Assembly (NCBI RefSeq): GCF_014748335.1
Contig: NZ_JAAVIY010000002.1
Location: 350,840-414,839 of the forward strand
Direction: 5' to 3'
Origin: Flavobacterium selenitireducens
GTDB taxonomy: Bacteria > Bacteroidota > Bacteroidia > Flavobacteriales > Flavobacteriaceae
DNA length: 64,000 bases
Position 1 is the stretch's first letter; the number at the start of each line of letters is the position of its first letter. Below the pieces are notes generated by a model that made no database searches, was not told the origin of the DNA, and saw only the letters and a program-made list of their open reading frames with translations. Position numbers and translations under genes: made by a program. Positions 43,383 to 52,651 of the stretch are shown here, piece by piece.

Positions 43383-46300
43383 TTATAACTTGATTTTTGC
43401 TCCGAAAATCACCGAAGTCATTTGCGGATAAGTTCCTTGATCTTTCAACAATGTAGATTCGGGATCGAGCCCTGAATATTTTGTCCACGTAACCAGGTTT
43501 TGTCCTGAAACGTAAACCCTGAGATTGCTCACGGCCTTGAACTTTTTGTCGAAAGTGTATCCGATCTCAAGATTTTTCAATCGCAGGTAAGAAGCGTCTT
43601 CCACCATGGCGCTCGAGATTTTTTCGCTTCCGTTAGGGTTGAAAGTCAGTCGCGGCATGGTGTTGCTCGAGCCTTCGCCATCCCAGGCATTCAGCACGTC
43701 TGTCGTGGAATTGAACGGACGGGAATCGTAATCGAGAATCTGCTTCAAGTCATTATAACGGTCTACGCCGGATACGCCCTGGAACAAGCAGGAAATGTCG
43801 AACCCTTTATAGGACGCGTTCAGATTGACGCCATACGTGACTTTCGGGATAGGATTCCCGATGTGTGTGCGGTCATTCGCGTTGATTTGCCCATCTCCAT
43901 TCACGTCGCGGAACTTCATGTCTCCCGGTTGCGTCGTTCCTGCATTTGCGAAAAGGTGGTTGTCGATCTCGGCTTGGTTCTGATAGATTCCCACGAATTG
44001 GTAGCCGTAATAAGCGTTGATCGGTTGACCGACAATGGTTCTCGTGTAGTTGATCGGATCATCGATATTGGCTACATATGTGTACAATTTTTGGACTTCG
44101 TTGTCAAGCGTAGCCAAATTGGCGTTGAATCCGTATTTGAAATCGCGATCGTTGTTCTGATAACCCAAAGCGAATTCGAAACCTTTGTTCCGCACCGATG
44201 CCGTGTTGAAAAACGAAGGATCGAGTTGCCCGACAGATGTGGCCGGAAGCGGCACCGTCAATAGGATATCATCCGTATCCTTGACGAAATAATCTGCGCT
44301 GAAATACAATTTGCTGTTCAGGAAAGTAAAGTCAAGCCCGACGTTGGTTTGTGTCGTTGTTTCCCACTGCAGGTTCGGATTCCCCAAACGCGCGAGTTGA
44401 GGCCCGTTTGGCGTGTTGATGTACCGATTTTGATAGGCGTAATTAGGAATTTCCTGGTTCCCGTTTTGGCCGTAACTGGCACGGATCTTCAAACTGGTCA
44501 ACCAGGTCACGTCTTTCATGAATTCTTCATTCGTCAGGATGTAGTTGGCCGATATAGACGGAAAATATCCCCATTTTTTGTTAGGTCCGAAACGTGACGA
44601 AGCATCAGCACGCATTGTCGCGGTGGCAAAAAGCTTTTCCCTGAAACCATATGTTGCCGTTCCGAAGTAGGAGAACAACGTCCAGGCAGATCCGGAACCG
44701 CCCGTATACGCTGGCGGCAAGCCTGTTGTTCCGCCTCCGAGCTGTCCGTAGTCGAGATACAAAAATGGATCGAGCGTAATGTCGTAAGCCGAACGTGTTC
44801 CGCCCATCTGCTCATATTTGTTGGTGATATATTCCGTCCCTACAAGCGCGTTGATGCTATGATCGCCAAAAGTCTTAATGAAGTTGAACGTGTTGCTCCA
44901 GTTAAAAGTCACGTCCTGGCCACGGCTCTCGCTGAGATTGTTCGGCATGTTGTTGCGCCCCATCCCGAAAAACGGGCTGTCTGCCGGCAATATCGCTTGT
45001 TGGTCGCCGTAGTTCTGTGCAAAATTCTTGGTGTGGATGAAATCCGCATCGATTCCAAGCAACGTTTTGAACTTGAGCGATTTGTCGCCCAGGAAGGCAT
45101 ATTCGGCAAATACATTCCCAAAAGTGTTGAACAGTTCGCGTTTGTCGTTGGTGAAGTGCACGATTGCAATCGGATTCGAGCTATACTCGAGGCTTTTGTT
45201 GAAATTATCTGGCCCGATGTAGAACGGAAGATCGGTATACGGATCTTCGGCAGACCAAGTAGGATCGGACGGATCTTTGTAAACGCCCAGAACCGGCGGA
45301 CGGATCATCGCATGACGGATCACGCCCGGAGCGTCGCCCGTAGAGGATAGCTTGTCCTGTTTGATGAACGTCAATTGCATGCTGCTTCCGACCGTAAATC
45401 TTTCACTTACGTTTCCGATCACATTCGTGCGGAAATTTGCCCGCTTGTACTTGTCGTTCCGCTCCACGACGATTCCGTCCACGCCGAAATAGCTTCCGGA
45501 AATGTAATAGGAAAGTTTATCCGATCCGCCGCTGGCCGAAATGTGGGCGCTGTTGCTGTAACCGGTCGTAAACAGTTCGTCAAGCCAGTCAGTATCGGAC
45601 AAATCAGAACGTCCGCGCAACGCCGTGTATGGGTTTGGCACATTAGGATCTGTACCTGTCGTATTGTTGTAAGACGTTTCCATCACATCCAAATACTGTG
45701 ACGTATTGAGCAATTTTGGAAGATTCGTCGCGAAATGGACGCCCGTAAACGCCTCGGCTTCGAACGTTCCTTTTCCGTCCTGCCCTCTTTTGGTCGTAAT
45801 AAGCACGACGCCATTGGCCGCGCGAGACCCGTAGATCGAGGCAGATGCCGCATCTTTCAGAACCGTAAGATTCTTGATGTCGCCTCCCGGAATAAATCCT
45901 ATCGAACGCGTCGGGACACCGTCTACCACATAAAGTACGTCGTTATTTCCAAGCGTGCCCTGGCCGCGAATCCTGATCTGGATACCGTCTCCGGGCGCAC
46001 CGGAACTCGCCGCCACGAATACACCGGCCGCTTGTCCCTGAAGTGCCTGGGTAACATCCGGCACGCGCGTTTTGGCCATGTCCACAAGATCGACCTGGGT
46101 TACCGCTCCGGAGATCGACTTCTTTTGCTGACTCGAATATCCGGTAACGACGACTTCATTCAGTTGTTGGCTGTCGGCTTCCAGTACGGCGTTCACGACA
46201 GTTTGCCCGTTTGCAGCGATTTCTTTGGTCGTATATCCCATATAGGTAAAAACCAAAGTAGGATTGGCCCCGGCGTCGAGCAACGTATATTCGCCGTTGA

Positions 46301-46463
46301 TGTCGGTTTGCGCACTCGTGTTCGTGCCTTTAACGGCCACGTTTACCATCGGCAAAGGACCGGAATTGTCAGAAACCGTACCTGTGATGGTTTGTGCTTT
46401 GAGGACGCTGAATGAGCCCAGCATCCAGACCAGGAACAGTTGGCAAATGAGTTTCTTCTTCAT
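43383..46463 (-). CDS. susC: SusC/RagA-type TonB-dependent outer-membrane transporter
   Basis: 1026 residues: signal peptide MKKKLICQLFLVWMLGSFS, a carboxypeptidase-like beta-sandwich (~24-105, ITGTVSDNSGPLPMVNVAVK ... VFTYMGYTTKEI), a TonB-box/plug start (LNEVVVTGYSSQQKK), the plug with VLKDAASASIYGSRAANGVVLITTKRG, and a 22-strand barrel ending VIFGAKIKL. It takes up oligosaccharide by TonB force with SusD. It leads the operon susC-susD-GH130-MFS-unrecognised-GH13, and a paired operator lies upstream. Confidence 0.96.
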   Translation of the reverse strand: MKKKLICQLFLVWMLGSFSVLKAQTITGTVSDNSGPLPMVNVAVKGTNTSAQTDINGEYTLLDAGANPTLVFTYMGYTTKEIAANGQTVVNAVLEADSQQLNEVVVTGYSSQQKKSISGAVTQVDLVDMAKTRVPDVTQALQGQAAGVFVAASSGAPGDGIQIRIRGQGTLGNNDVLYVVDGVPTRSIGFIPGGDIKNLTVLKDAASASIYGSRAANGVVLITTKRGQDGKGTFEAEAFTGVHFATNLPKLLNTSQYLDVMETSYNNTTGTDPNVPNPYTALRGRSDLSDTDWLDELFTTGYSNSAHISASGGSDKLSYYISGSYFGVDGIVVERNDKYKRANFRTNVIGNVSERFTVGSSMQLTFIKQDKLSSTGDAPGVIRHAMIRPPVLGVYKDPSDPTWSAEDPYTDLPFYIGPDNFNKSLEYSSNPIAIVHFTNDKRELFNTFGNVFAEYAFLGDKSLKFKTLLGIDADFIHTKNFAQNYGDQQAILPADSPFFGMGRNNMPNNLSESRGQDVTFNWSNTFNFIKTFGDHSINALVGTEYITNKYEQMGGTRSAYDITLDPFLYLDYGQLGGGTTGLPPAYTGGSGSAWTLFSYFGTATYGFREKLFATATMRADASSRFGPNKKWGYFPSISANYILTNEEFMKDVTWLTSLKIRASYGQNGNQEIPNYAYQNRYINTPNGPQLARLGNPNLQWETTTQTNVGLDFTFLNSKLYFSADYFVKDTDDILLTVPLPATSVGQLDPSFFNTASVRNKGFEFALGYQNNDRDFKYGFNANLATLDNEVQKLYTYVANIDDPINYTRTIVGQPINAYYGYQFVGIYQNQAEIDNHLFANAGTTQPGDMKFRDVNGDGQINANDRTHIGNPIPKVTYGVNLNASYKGFDISCLFQGVSGVDRYNDLKQILDYDSRPFNSTTDVLNAWDGEGSSNTMPRLTFNPNGSEKISSAMVEDASYLRLKNLEIGYTFDKKFKAVSNLRVYVSGQNLVTWTKYSGLDPESTLLKDQGTYPQMTSVIFGAKIKL

Positions 46464-46598
46464 ATCCCAATCCCGGTTTCGTTAGTGAATAGTACTTGTT
46501 TTCTCATGGTTTTGATTTTTGCTGTTATACGGTTTCAATTAGGTTTGCTATAACGTTTTCGTTGGTAGCATAAATTTAGAGCGGCGGCATAGAAAGAC

Positions 46599-46627
46599 GT
46601 GTACACTATTCTGCCAAAAGTGTACAC
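46599..46627. promoter_or_regulatory. Paired GTGTACAC palindromes upstream of susC
   Basis: Two perfect copies of GTGTACAC, at 46599-46606 and 46620-46627, are separated by 21 bases (two DNA turns). They lie 136-164 bases upstream of the susC start. About 20 bases closer to susC is TAAATTTA (46571-46578), one mismatch from the -7 consensus. This fits binding of the AraC-type domain of the adjacent hybrid regulator just upstream of the promoter (inference). Confidence 0.6.
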
Positions 46628-46648
46628 ATCTGTTTAATGTATTGTAAA

Positions 46649-49600
46649 TCAGTTTTTTGAAAATTGGATTGTCTTCGATCTATAATGCATTTGATAGTTC
46701 TTTGGCGTGGTTTTGTACACCTTTTTGAACTCCCTGTAGAAATACGATCGATTGTTGAAACCGGACTTGTAGCAAATTTCGGATACCGTGAGCATGTTGC
46801 GGCGAAGCAGTTCCGCGGCAAATTTGAGGCGCATGCTCCGGATCAGGTCGGCAGGCGTCAACCCGAAAATCTCCTTGGTTTTGCGGTACAGTTGGGAGGC
46901 GCTGATGCCGAGTTCCTTTTCGATAAAACCGCTGTGGAGCGATTCATTATCGATGTTGCGCCTCACAAGCGCGATTATGGTGCGGATAAAGTCTTTTTCG
47001 CGATTGCCGACGTGCGGTTCAGACACGTTTTCCAAAATCGTATCCTGGGTAAAATGGCGTAAGATGAGTTCTTTTTCCTCAAGCAATTTTTGGATGCGCA
47101 CGAGCAGATGCTCCGGATAGAACGGTTTCGGGATATACGAATTGGCGCCGCTTTCCAAACCTTCTATACGATGCGCCACCGCGTCTTTTGCCGTGAGCAT
47201 GATAAACGGGATGTGGCAGGTGCGTACGTCGGTTTTGATCTTGCGGCAAAGTTCGACACCGTCCATCACGGGCATCATGACGTCGCTGATGATGAGGTCC
47301 GGCACACTGTTTTCGACCACGTCAAGTGCTTCGGCCCCGTTGTAGGCGGTCGTGATGTCGTATTGTCCGGACAAAAGATCGCTCAGGAACGCGTGGATGT
47401 CTTTTTCGTCTTCCACGATCAAAATATTAGGACGGTTGTTTTCGAGCTTTTCGAGCGCGCGGACTTTCTCGGGCAGGGATTCGTCGGGTTTGTCCGAGAT
47501 GTCCTCCAATATGTTTTTCAGATGATGGGAAATCAACACCGGAGCGGCTTCCATGTCGATTTCGTTTTCCGAAAACGCCGATTCTCCGCACGGAAGCACT
47601 ACCGTAAAAACCGTTTCCCTGTCCTGTATGCTCGACACTTCGACTTCCCCTCTCAGCACGGTCACGAGCTTTTTGACGTAAGCCAGCCCGATTCCCGTCC
47701 GGAACATTTCGCTGTCGTGGGACTGTTTCGTATCCGATAAGAAAAAACGGTCGAAAAGCGAGTTCATTTTGTCCTCCGGGATTCCTTTCCCGGTATTGAC
47801 GACCGTAAAATGGATGTTTTGGCCGTCATCGCCCGTAAATCCGACCTTTACAGAAATACTTCCGCCGATTGGCGTGTATTTGAACGCGTTCGACATCAGG
47901 TTGAAAATAATCTTCTCGGTCTTGTCCTTGTCGAACCAGCCCGGAATGCTTTGCGGGATTTCGAGGTGGTAATCGATGTTTTTGTCGAAAGCCCAATCGT
48001 CGAAAAGCTCGGCAATCTGTTCTACCAAACTCACGAGATCAAACCGTTTTACGCTAATCCCGAGCCGGTCGTATTCGGCTTTTCGGAATTCGAGCAATTG
48101 TTGCGTCAGGAACAGCAGACGCGAGGAATTGCGCTGGATCATGTTGACGAATTTGCGGTTGCGCCCGTCAAGTGCCGGCATTTCGGTAAGCTTTTGCACA
48201 GGACCGACGATGAGCGTGAGCGGCGTCAGGAATTCGTGGGCGATGTTCGTGAAAAACGTCAATCTGTTCTCGTGGATTTCCTCTTCTTTTTTGCGCGACA
48301 TTATATTCTGCCTCAGCGACTGACGTTTGAGGTAGTAACTGCGCACGAACCAGGCGAAAACGATTGCCAGTATCGTATACACCGAAAGCGCCGCGTTCGA
48401 TTGCCAGATTACGGGCCTGACGCGAATGTCGATCGCACGCACGGCATCGCTCCACACGCCGTCGCTGTTGGACCACTTCATCCAAAGCTCGTACTTCCCG
48501 CGCGGCACGTTCGTGAACGAGATGATTTTCCGGTTGTCGATCGCCTTCCATTCTTTGTCGAAACCCTCGAGCTTATAGGCGAAATGGCATTTGTCGTTAT
48601 TTATATAGGTAAGGGCCGCGAGCTCGATGTCGAAGAAATTCTGGTCGTGTTTCAATTCTATCGAAGGATGCGTTTTGGAATCCGGCCCGACCACAAGCCC
48701 TTGATAATACGGTTCGGCTTGATCCTGTCCGGTGATCCGGTCTATGAGCAGATCCGGAATGGCGACCGATTCCCGGACCTGTTCCGGGTGGAAATAGTTG
48801 AATCCCTTGATTCCGCCCATGTAGACCACATCGGTTTGGCTTTGCAGATACGAGGCTCCGTCTGCAAATTCGTTGTTTTGCAGACCGTCATTGCGGGAAT
48901 AGTTGATGAATTTCCGGGAATGGGACACGAAATTGGAAAGCCCGAAATTGGTACTGATCCACAAGTTTGCGTTTTTGTCCGATACGATACCGTGGATGGT
49001 GTTATCCGGAAGCCCGTCCTTTGAGGTAAAACTGCGGAATTTTGCCTTTTCGTCAGCTGTCGATTCGAGCACGTTGAGGCCGTAACTTGTCCCGATCCAA
49101 AGTTTTTGGTTTGCGTCGATCCCGAGCGAAAGCACGTCGTTGTTCGACAAACTTTGAGGGTTCCCGCTTTCGTTCTTGAAAACCCGGAAGCGCCCCGTGT
49201 TCACGTCAAATAAGTTGAGGCCGCCAAGCCGTGTCCCGATCCAAAGCTGGGAACGGTTCTTCGGGACGATAGAAAATACGATGTTGCTGCTCAGTGAGGC
49301 GGACCCGCTTCCGGCCGTAAATCGACTGGCATCGGTCACCTTCAACCCGTTAACGGAGCGTTCGAGTTTGAGCCGCAACATTCCGTAACCGTTGCTTCCA
49401 AGCCAGATGCTTCCTTGTTCGTCCTGGTAAATCGCATAGACGGATTTAAAATAACCGCATTTTTCCCTGCCTTCGATTTCGTTCCAGCCGATGAGCCGTC
49501 CGCGGTCGAGGTCGTACACGCTGATTCCGTCTCCGTCCGATCCTATGAAAACCAATTTGTCGTGGCCTTTGCACAAAGCAAAAACGGAATTGTTGATTGG

Positions 49601-50860
49601 GCTGTTGGCTTCGGTAAAATTTTGGTAAGTCAGCGGCTGTCCGGGCTCCGTCGGCAAACCGGATGTAATCCTGAAAAGCCCTTTTCCTTTCGTTCCCACC
49701 CAAAACGCCCCGCCTGCGTCGAGAAACGATCGTACGATTCCGCCTTCGAGTTCGGGAATTTGGGACGATGCGATGAGCGCGAACGACTTTTTTTGAGGAG
49801 AGATCTGCAGTAGTCCGTCTCCGTCGGTTCCCATCCAGAGCACGTTTTCGCTGGCGCGCACGAGCGTCGTTATTTTTTGGTTCCTCAGGTATTTTGTCCA
49901 GGAGGCGTTCGCAGGGTTGCCGTTCGAATCATACATAAAATAGCCTGAGCGGCCTGCGAACACAAAACCTTCCGGGACGTGCCCTACGATTGAAGTGGCC
50001 GTTCTATCTGTCAACTTGGGTTTCGGCTTCGCATCCGATGTAAGCAATCCGATTTCTCCCGACAGTTTCACCAAGCCAATCGTTCCGTCGTCGGCAAGGT
50101 CAAAAGCGCGCACGTTTCCGGCAAGCAGTCGAGGTGTGGCGACGCTTTGTTTCCCGGACACGTTCAGCGCATACAATTCATTATTCGAAAACAACATCAA
50201 CAATTCGCCTTCGCCCGAAAATTCCATTTTGTTAACGGTTCCTGCCGGTATTCCGGAAATGCCGAGACGGCGAAACTGCTTGCCGTCGAAATACCCGATT
50301 CCCCAGTCTTTGACCGCGCAATAAACCCGTTTTGAGGCGTCGAGCGCCATGTTGAACTCCGATTCCGAAAGCGGCTGCGTTCCCTTGCGCGCAAAATAGT
50401 GTTGTGTGAACTTTCCTGTTTTTTTATCGTATCGGTTGATCCCGTGCATGGTCAACACCCAAATCTTGCCGCTTTCGTCTTCACCTATCTTAAGGATAAC
50501 CTGGTTGCTAAGCGAATTTGGCGACCCGGGTTCAGGCCGGAAGATGCGGAAAGCATTGCCGTCGTATCGGTTGAGGCCGTCCCAGGTGCCGATCCAGAGT
50601 ATGTTTTCCGAATCCTGGAAGATATAGTTTACCGAACTGTTGGACAGTCCCTTGGTATTGTCGAGCTGCTCCAGCGAATATTTGGTTTTCTCACCGGGCG
50701 GATGCTGAGCCATGAGCGGTTTTGGCTGCGTCCGTACATCGGAAACCGAACGATCGGCATCTGCCTTTGAGCAGGAAAAAAAGCACGCCAAGGCAATGCC
50801 CGTCATGAAAACGGCCCTGACAGCGGCAAAGCGGGATGCGGTTTTGTTTTTGAAAATCAT
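46649..50860 (-). CDS. Hybrid two-component system regulator of the PUL
   Basis: 1403 residues. N-terminal signal sequence with lipobox-like FFSC; then ~700 residues of regulator-propeller repeats (ILWIGTWDGLNRYDG, SIWLGSNGYGMLRL, NLWISTNFGLSNF), a Y_Y_Y domain (FAYKLEGFDKEWKAI), one membrane helix, HisKA (His in FTNIAHEFLTPLTLI), HATPase (NLMSNAFKYTP, GIGLAYVKKL), receiver (Asp in PDLIISDVMMPVMDG), and a C-terminal AraC-type helix-turn-helix (ELGISASQLYRKTKEIFG, SEICYKSGFNNRSYFYREFK). Such one-piece systems sense an oligosaccharide in the periplasm and activate the adjoining susC operon. It is upstream of susC on the same strand with 185 bases between, and has its own candidate promoter. Confidence 0.95.
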   Translation of the reverse strand: MIFKNKTASRFAAVRAVFMTGIALACFFSCSKADADRSVSDVRTQPKPLMAQHPPGEKTKYSLEQLDNTKGLSNSSVNYIFQDSENILWIGTWDGLNRYDGNAFRIFRPEPGSPNSLSNQVILKIGEDESGKIWVLTMHGINRYDKKTGKFTQHYFARKGTQPLSESEFNMALDASKRVYCAVKDWGIGYFDGKQFRRLGISGIPAGTVNKMEFSGEGELLMLFSNNELYALNVSGKQSVATPRLLAGNVRAFDLADDGTIGLVKLSGEIGLLTSDAKPKPKLTDRTATSIVGHVPEGFVFAGRSGYFMYDSNGNPANASWTKYLRNQKITTLVRASENVLWMGTDGDGLLQISPQKKSFALIASSQIPELEGGIVRSFLDAGGAFWVGTKGKGLFRITSGLPTEPGQPLTYQNFTEANSPINNSVFALCKGHDKLVFIGSDGDGISVYDLDRGRLIGWNEIEGREKCGYFKSVYAIYQDEQGSIWLGSNGYGMLRLKLERSVNGLKVTDASRFTAGSGSASLSSNIVFSIVPKNRSQLWIGTRLGGLNLFDVNTGRFRVFKNESGNPQSLSNNDVLSLGIDANQKLWIGTSYGLNVLESTADEKAKFRSFTSKDGLPDNTIHGIVSDKNANLWISTNFGLSNFVSHSRKFINYSRNDGLQNNEFADGASYLQSQTDVVYMGGIKGFNYFHPEQVRESVAIPDLLIDRITGQDQAEPYYQGLVVGPDSKTHPSIELKHDQNFFDIELAALTYINNDKCHFAYKLEGFDKEWKAIDNRKIISFTNVPRGKYELWMKWSNSDGVWSDAVRAIDIRVRPVIWQSNAALSVYTILAIVFAWFVRSYYLKRQSLRQNIMSRKKEEEIHENRLTFFTNIAHEFLTPLTLIVGPVQKLTEMPALDGRNRKFVNMIQRNSSRLLFLTQQLLEFRKAEYDRLGISVKRFDLVSLVEQIAELFDDWAFDKNIDYHLEIPQSIPGWFDKDKTEKIIFNLMSNAFKYTPIGGSISVKVGFTGDDGQNIHFTVVNTGKGIPEDKMNSLFDRFFLSDTKQSHDSEMFRTGIGLAYVKKLVTVLRGEVEVSSIQDRETVFTVVLPCGESAFSENEIDMEAAPVLISHHLKNILEDISDKPDESLPEKVRALEKLENNRPNILIVEDEKDIHAFLSDLLSGQYDITTAYNGAEALDVVENSVPDLIISDVMMPVMDGVELCRKIKTDVRTCHIPFIMLTAKDAVAHRIEGLESGANSYIPKPFYPEHLLVRIQKLLEEKELILRHFTQDTILENVSEPHVGNREKDFIRTIIALVRRNIDNESLHSGFIEKELGISASQLYRKTKEIFGLTPADLIRSMRLKFAAELLRRNMLTVSEICYKSGFNNRSYFYREFKKVYKTTPKNYQMHYRSKTIQFSKN

Positions 50861-50927
50861 GTCGGGTTTGGGCGCTTGAAACGTCCCTTTCGGGATACCG
50901 CGGGTTGACGGTAACGGGGCAGCTACT

Positions 50928-50935
50928 CAAATTTA
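50928..50935 (-). promoter_or_regulatory. Candidate -7 box for the hybrid regulator
   Basis: The minus strand reads TAAATTTG, an exact TAnnTTTG match, 68 bases upstream of the regulator's ATG. A -33 TTG is not obvious at the usual distance. Confidence 0.45.
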
Positions 50936-51051
50936 TGTAAAATCGGCTCACGAAGTGCATTTACCGGATGTATTTCCCAAAGCCCTTCCAAACAACACGG
51001 TTTCCGGTCATTTTTAACATTGGTTCACAAGCGTTTAAGGTTGCTTTTCGC

Positions 51052-51059
51052 TAGCTTTG
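51052..51059 (+). promoter_or_regulatory. Candidate -7 box for the exonuclease/GIY-YIG gene
   Basis: TAGCTTTG matches TAnnTTTG, with the predicted start ~33 bases before ATG 51099. TTG occurs upstream at 51020 but 29 bases away, longer than usual. Confidence 0.45.
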
Positions 51060-51098
51060 CCTATTCGCGATTTCCCGCGTCTGCCCAATTTTTTCTTG

Positions 51099-52454
51099 AT
51101 GAAATCCCAATACGCCATAGTTGACATCGAAACTACGGGTGGCAACGCCTCTGGCAGCCGCATTACCGAAATCGCCATCGCCATCCACGACGGAATCAAG
51201 GTAATCGATCGTTGGGAAACCCTTGTGAATCCGCAAAAGGAAATTCCGCTTCCTATTTTCGCACTCACGGGAATCAACAACGAAATGGTGCGCGACGCTC
51301 CGATTTTCGACGACGTCGCCGCTAAGGTGTTCGAGTTGCTTTCCGATCGCATTTTCGTAGCCCATAACGTCAATTTCGACTATTCGTTCCTACGCCATGA
51401 GCTCGAACTTTCCGGATTCAAATGGTCCGCCAGGAAATTGTGCACGGTGCGCGCCGCACGAAAGATCAGGCCGGGATTGGGTTCGTACAGTTTGGGAAAT
51501 CTTTGCCGCTCGCTCGAAATCCCGGTTTTCAACAGGCATCGCGCAGGAGGTGACCTCGATGCGACGGTTATCCTTTTTTCGCAATTGCTGCAATGGGACA
51601 CGGAACTTGAAATAGCCAAAATGATCAAGAAGACGGCCCAGGATCAACGGCTTCCGCCCAATCTCCCGCCGAACGACTTCGAGGCCCTACCCGAAAAACC
51701 GGGCGTCTATTATTTTTACAACCAGGCCAGGAAAGTAATTTATGTAGGGAAGGCGATCAATCTCAAAAAACGGGTGGCATCGCATTTTAGCGGCAATAGC
51801 GTAAAGCCGCAGCGACAGCACTTTTTGAGGGATATCCACGGCATTTCGTTCGAGGTTTGCGCCACCGAACTCATGGCCCTTTTGCTCGAATGTTCCGAAA
51901 TCAAGAAGCTGTGGCCGGCGTACAACCGTGCATTGAAGCGGTTCGATCCGAAATTCGGGCTTTACGAATACGAAGCGCGCAACGGTTACCGTTATCTTGC
52001 GATCGGAAAATTGAGCAAGTTCCAAAAATGCGTCGAGGTGTTCAACAGCGAATACGATGCGATAAATTTGCTGCGCCAGCTCGCCGAAAATCACCGGATC
52101 GATCATCGCTTTTGCAATTACGGGAAGGCACAGGGCGAATATTTTGTTCGCCGGGACACGACAGATTTGCCGGATATGACGCATCACAACCTCAGTGTGT
52201 CAAATGCGTTGGATGCCCTGGCAAAGGAGCGACCGAGTTTTGCTTTGATAGACAAAGGCCGGTCTGCAGATGAGCGCAGTTGCATTTGGGTCGAGAACGG
52301 TCATTTTTACGGAATGGGTTATGTGGGCTCGGACGTAGGTTTTGCGCATCCGTCCGAAGTCAAGGACTACGTCACGCCTTACGGCAGCAACCAGTACATC
52401 ATGACTTTGATCTATTCTCACGCCAAAAAACATCCGGGGAAAATCATGTCCTGA
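51099..52454 (+). CDS. DnaQ-type 3'-5' exonuclease fused to UvrC/Cho-like GIY-YIG nuclease
   Basis: The start is ATG 51099 (451 residues); the upstream TTG at 51057 overlaps the likely promoter. Residues ~5-165 are a DEDDh exonuclease: VDIETTGG (Asp9, Glu11), HNVNFDYSFL, and HRAGGDLDAT supplying His and the last Asp. Residues ~205-285 are a GIY-YIG domain: GVYYFYNQARKVIYVGKAIN, KKRVASHF, and LLLECSEIKKLWPAYNR carrying the catalytic Glu, as in UvrC/Cho. The C-terminal ~165 residues have no named domain. DnaQ-Cho fusions occur in several phyla and are thought to take part in excision repair; a role is inferred. The gene is divergent from the hybrid regulator and unrelated to the sugar loci. Confidence 0.88.
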   Translation: MKSQYAIVDIETTGGNASGSRITEIAIAIHDGIKVIDRWETLVNPQKEIPLPIFALTGINNEMVRDAPIFDDVAAKVFELLSDRIFVAHNVNFDYSFLRHELELSGFKWSARKLCTVRAARKIRPGLGSYSLGNLCRSLEIPVFNRHRAGGDLDATVILFSQLLQWDTELEIAKMIKKTAQDQRLPPNLPPNDFEALPEKPGVYYFYNQARKVIYVGKAINLKKRVASHFSGNSVKPQRQHFLRDIHGISFEVCATELMALLLECSEIKKLWPAYNRALKRFDPKFGLYEYEARNGYRYLAIGKLSKFQKCVEVFNSEYDAINLLRQLAENHRIDHRFCNYGKAQGEYFVRRDTTDLPDMTHHNLSVSNALDALAKERPSFALIDKGRSADERSCIWVENGHFYGMGYVGSDVGFAHPSEVKDYVTPYGSNQYIMTLIYSHAKKHPGKIMS

Positions 52455-52651
52455 CAATAACAAAGACTTTTGGAAGCGCCAAAATCACGATCAGGCGTTT
52501 TGTCGAAAAGCAAGGACGGCACGACGTAATTTGGGTAACAATTCCCTTTATTTAAGAATTTCATTGCGGCTCATCGTCAATTTTAACGTCGTTTATTATT
52601 GGGTGTAAAAGAATTCCCTTACATTTCCACCTATATTTCAAACAAATAACT

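Noticed and set aside
47810..49024. Plus-strand ORF of 404 residues
   Set aside because: Antisense shadow of the hybrid regulator; the translated sequence has no domain features.
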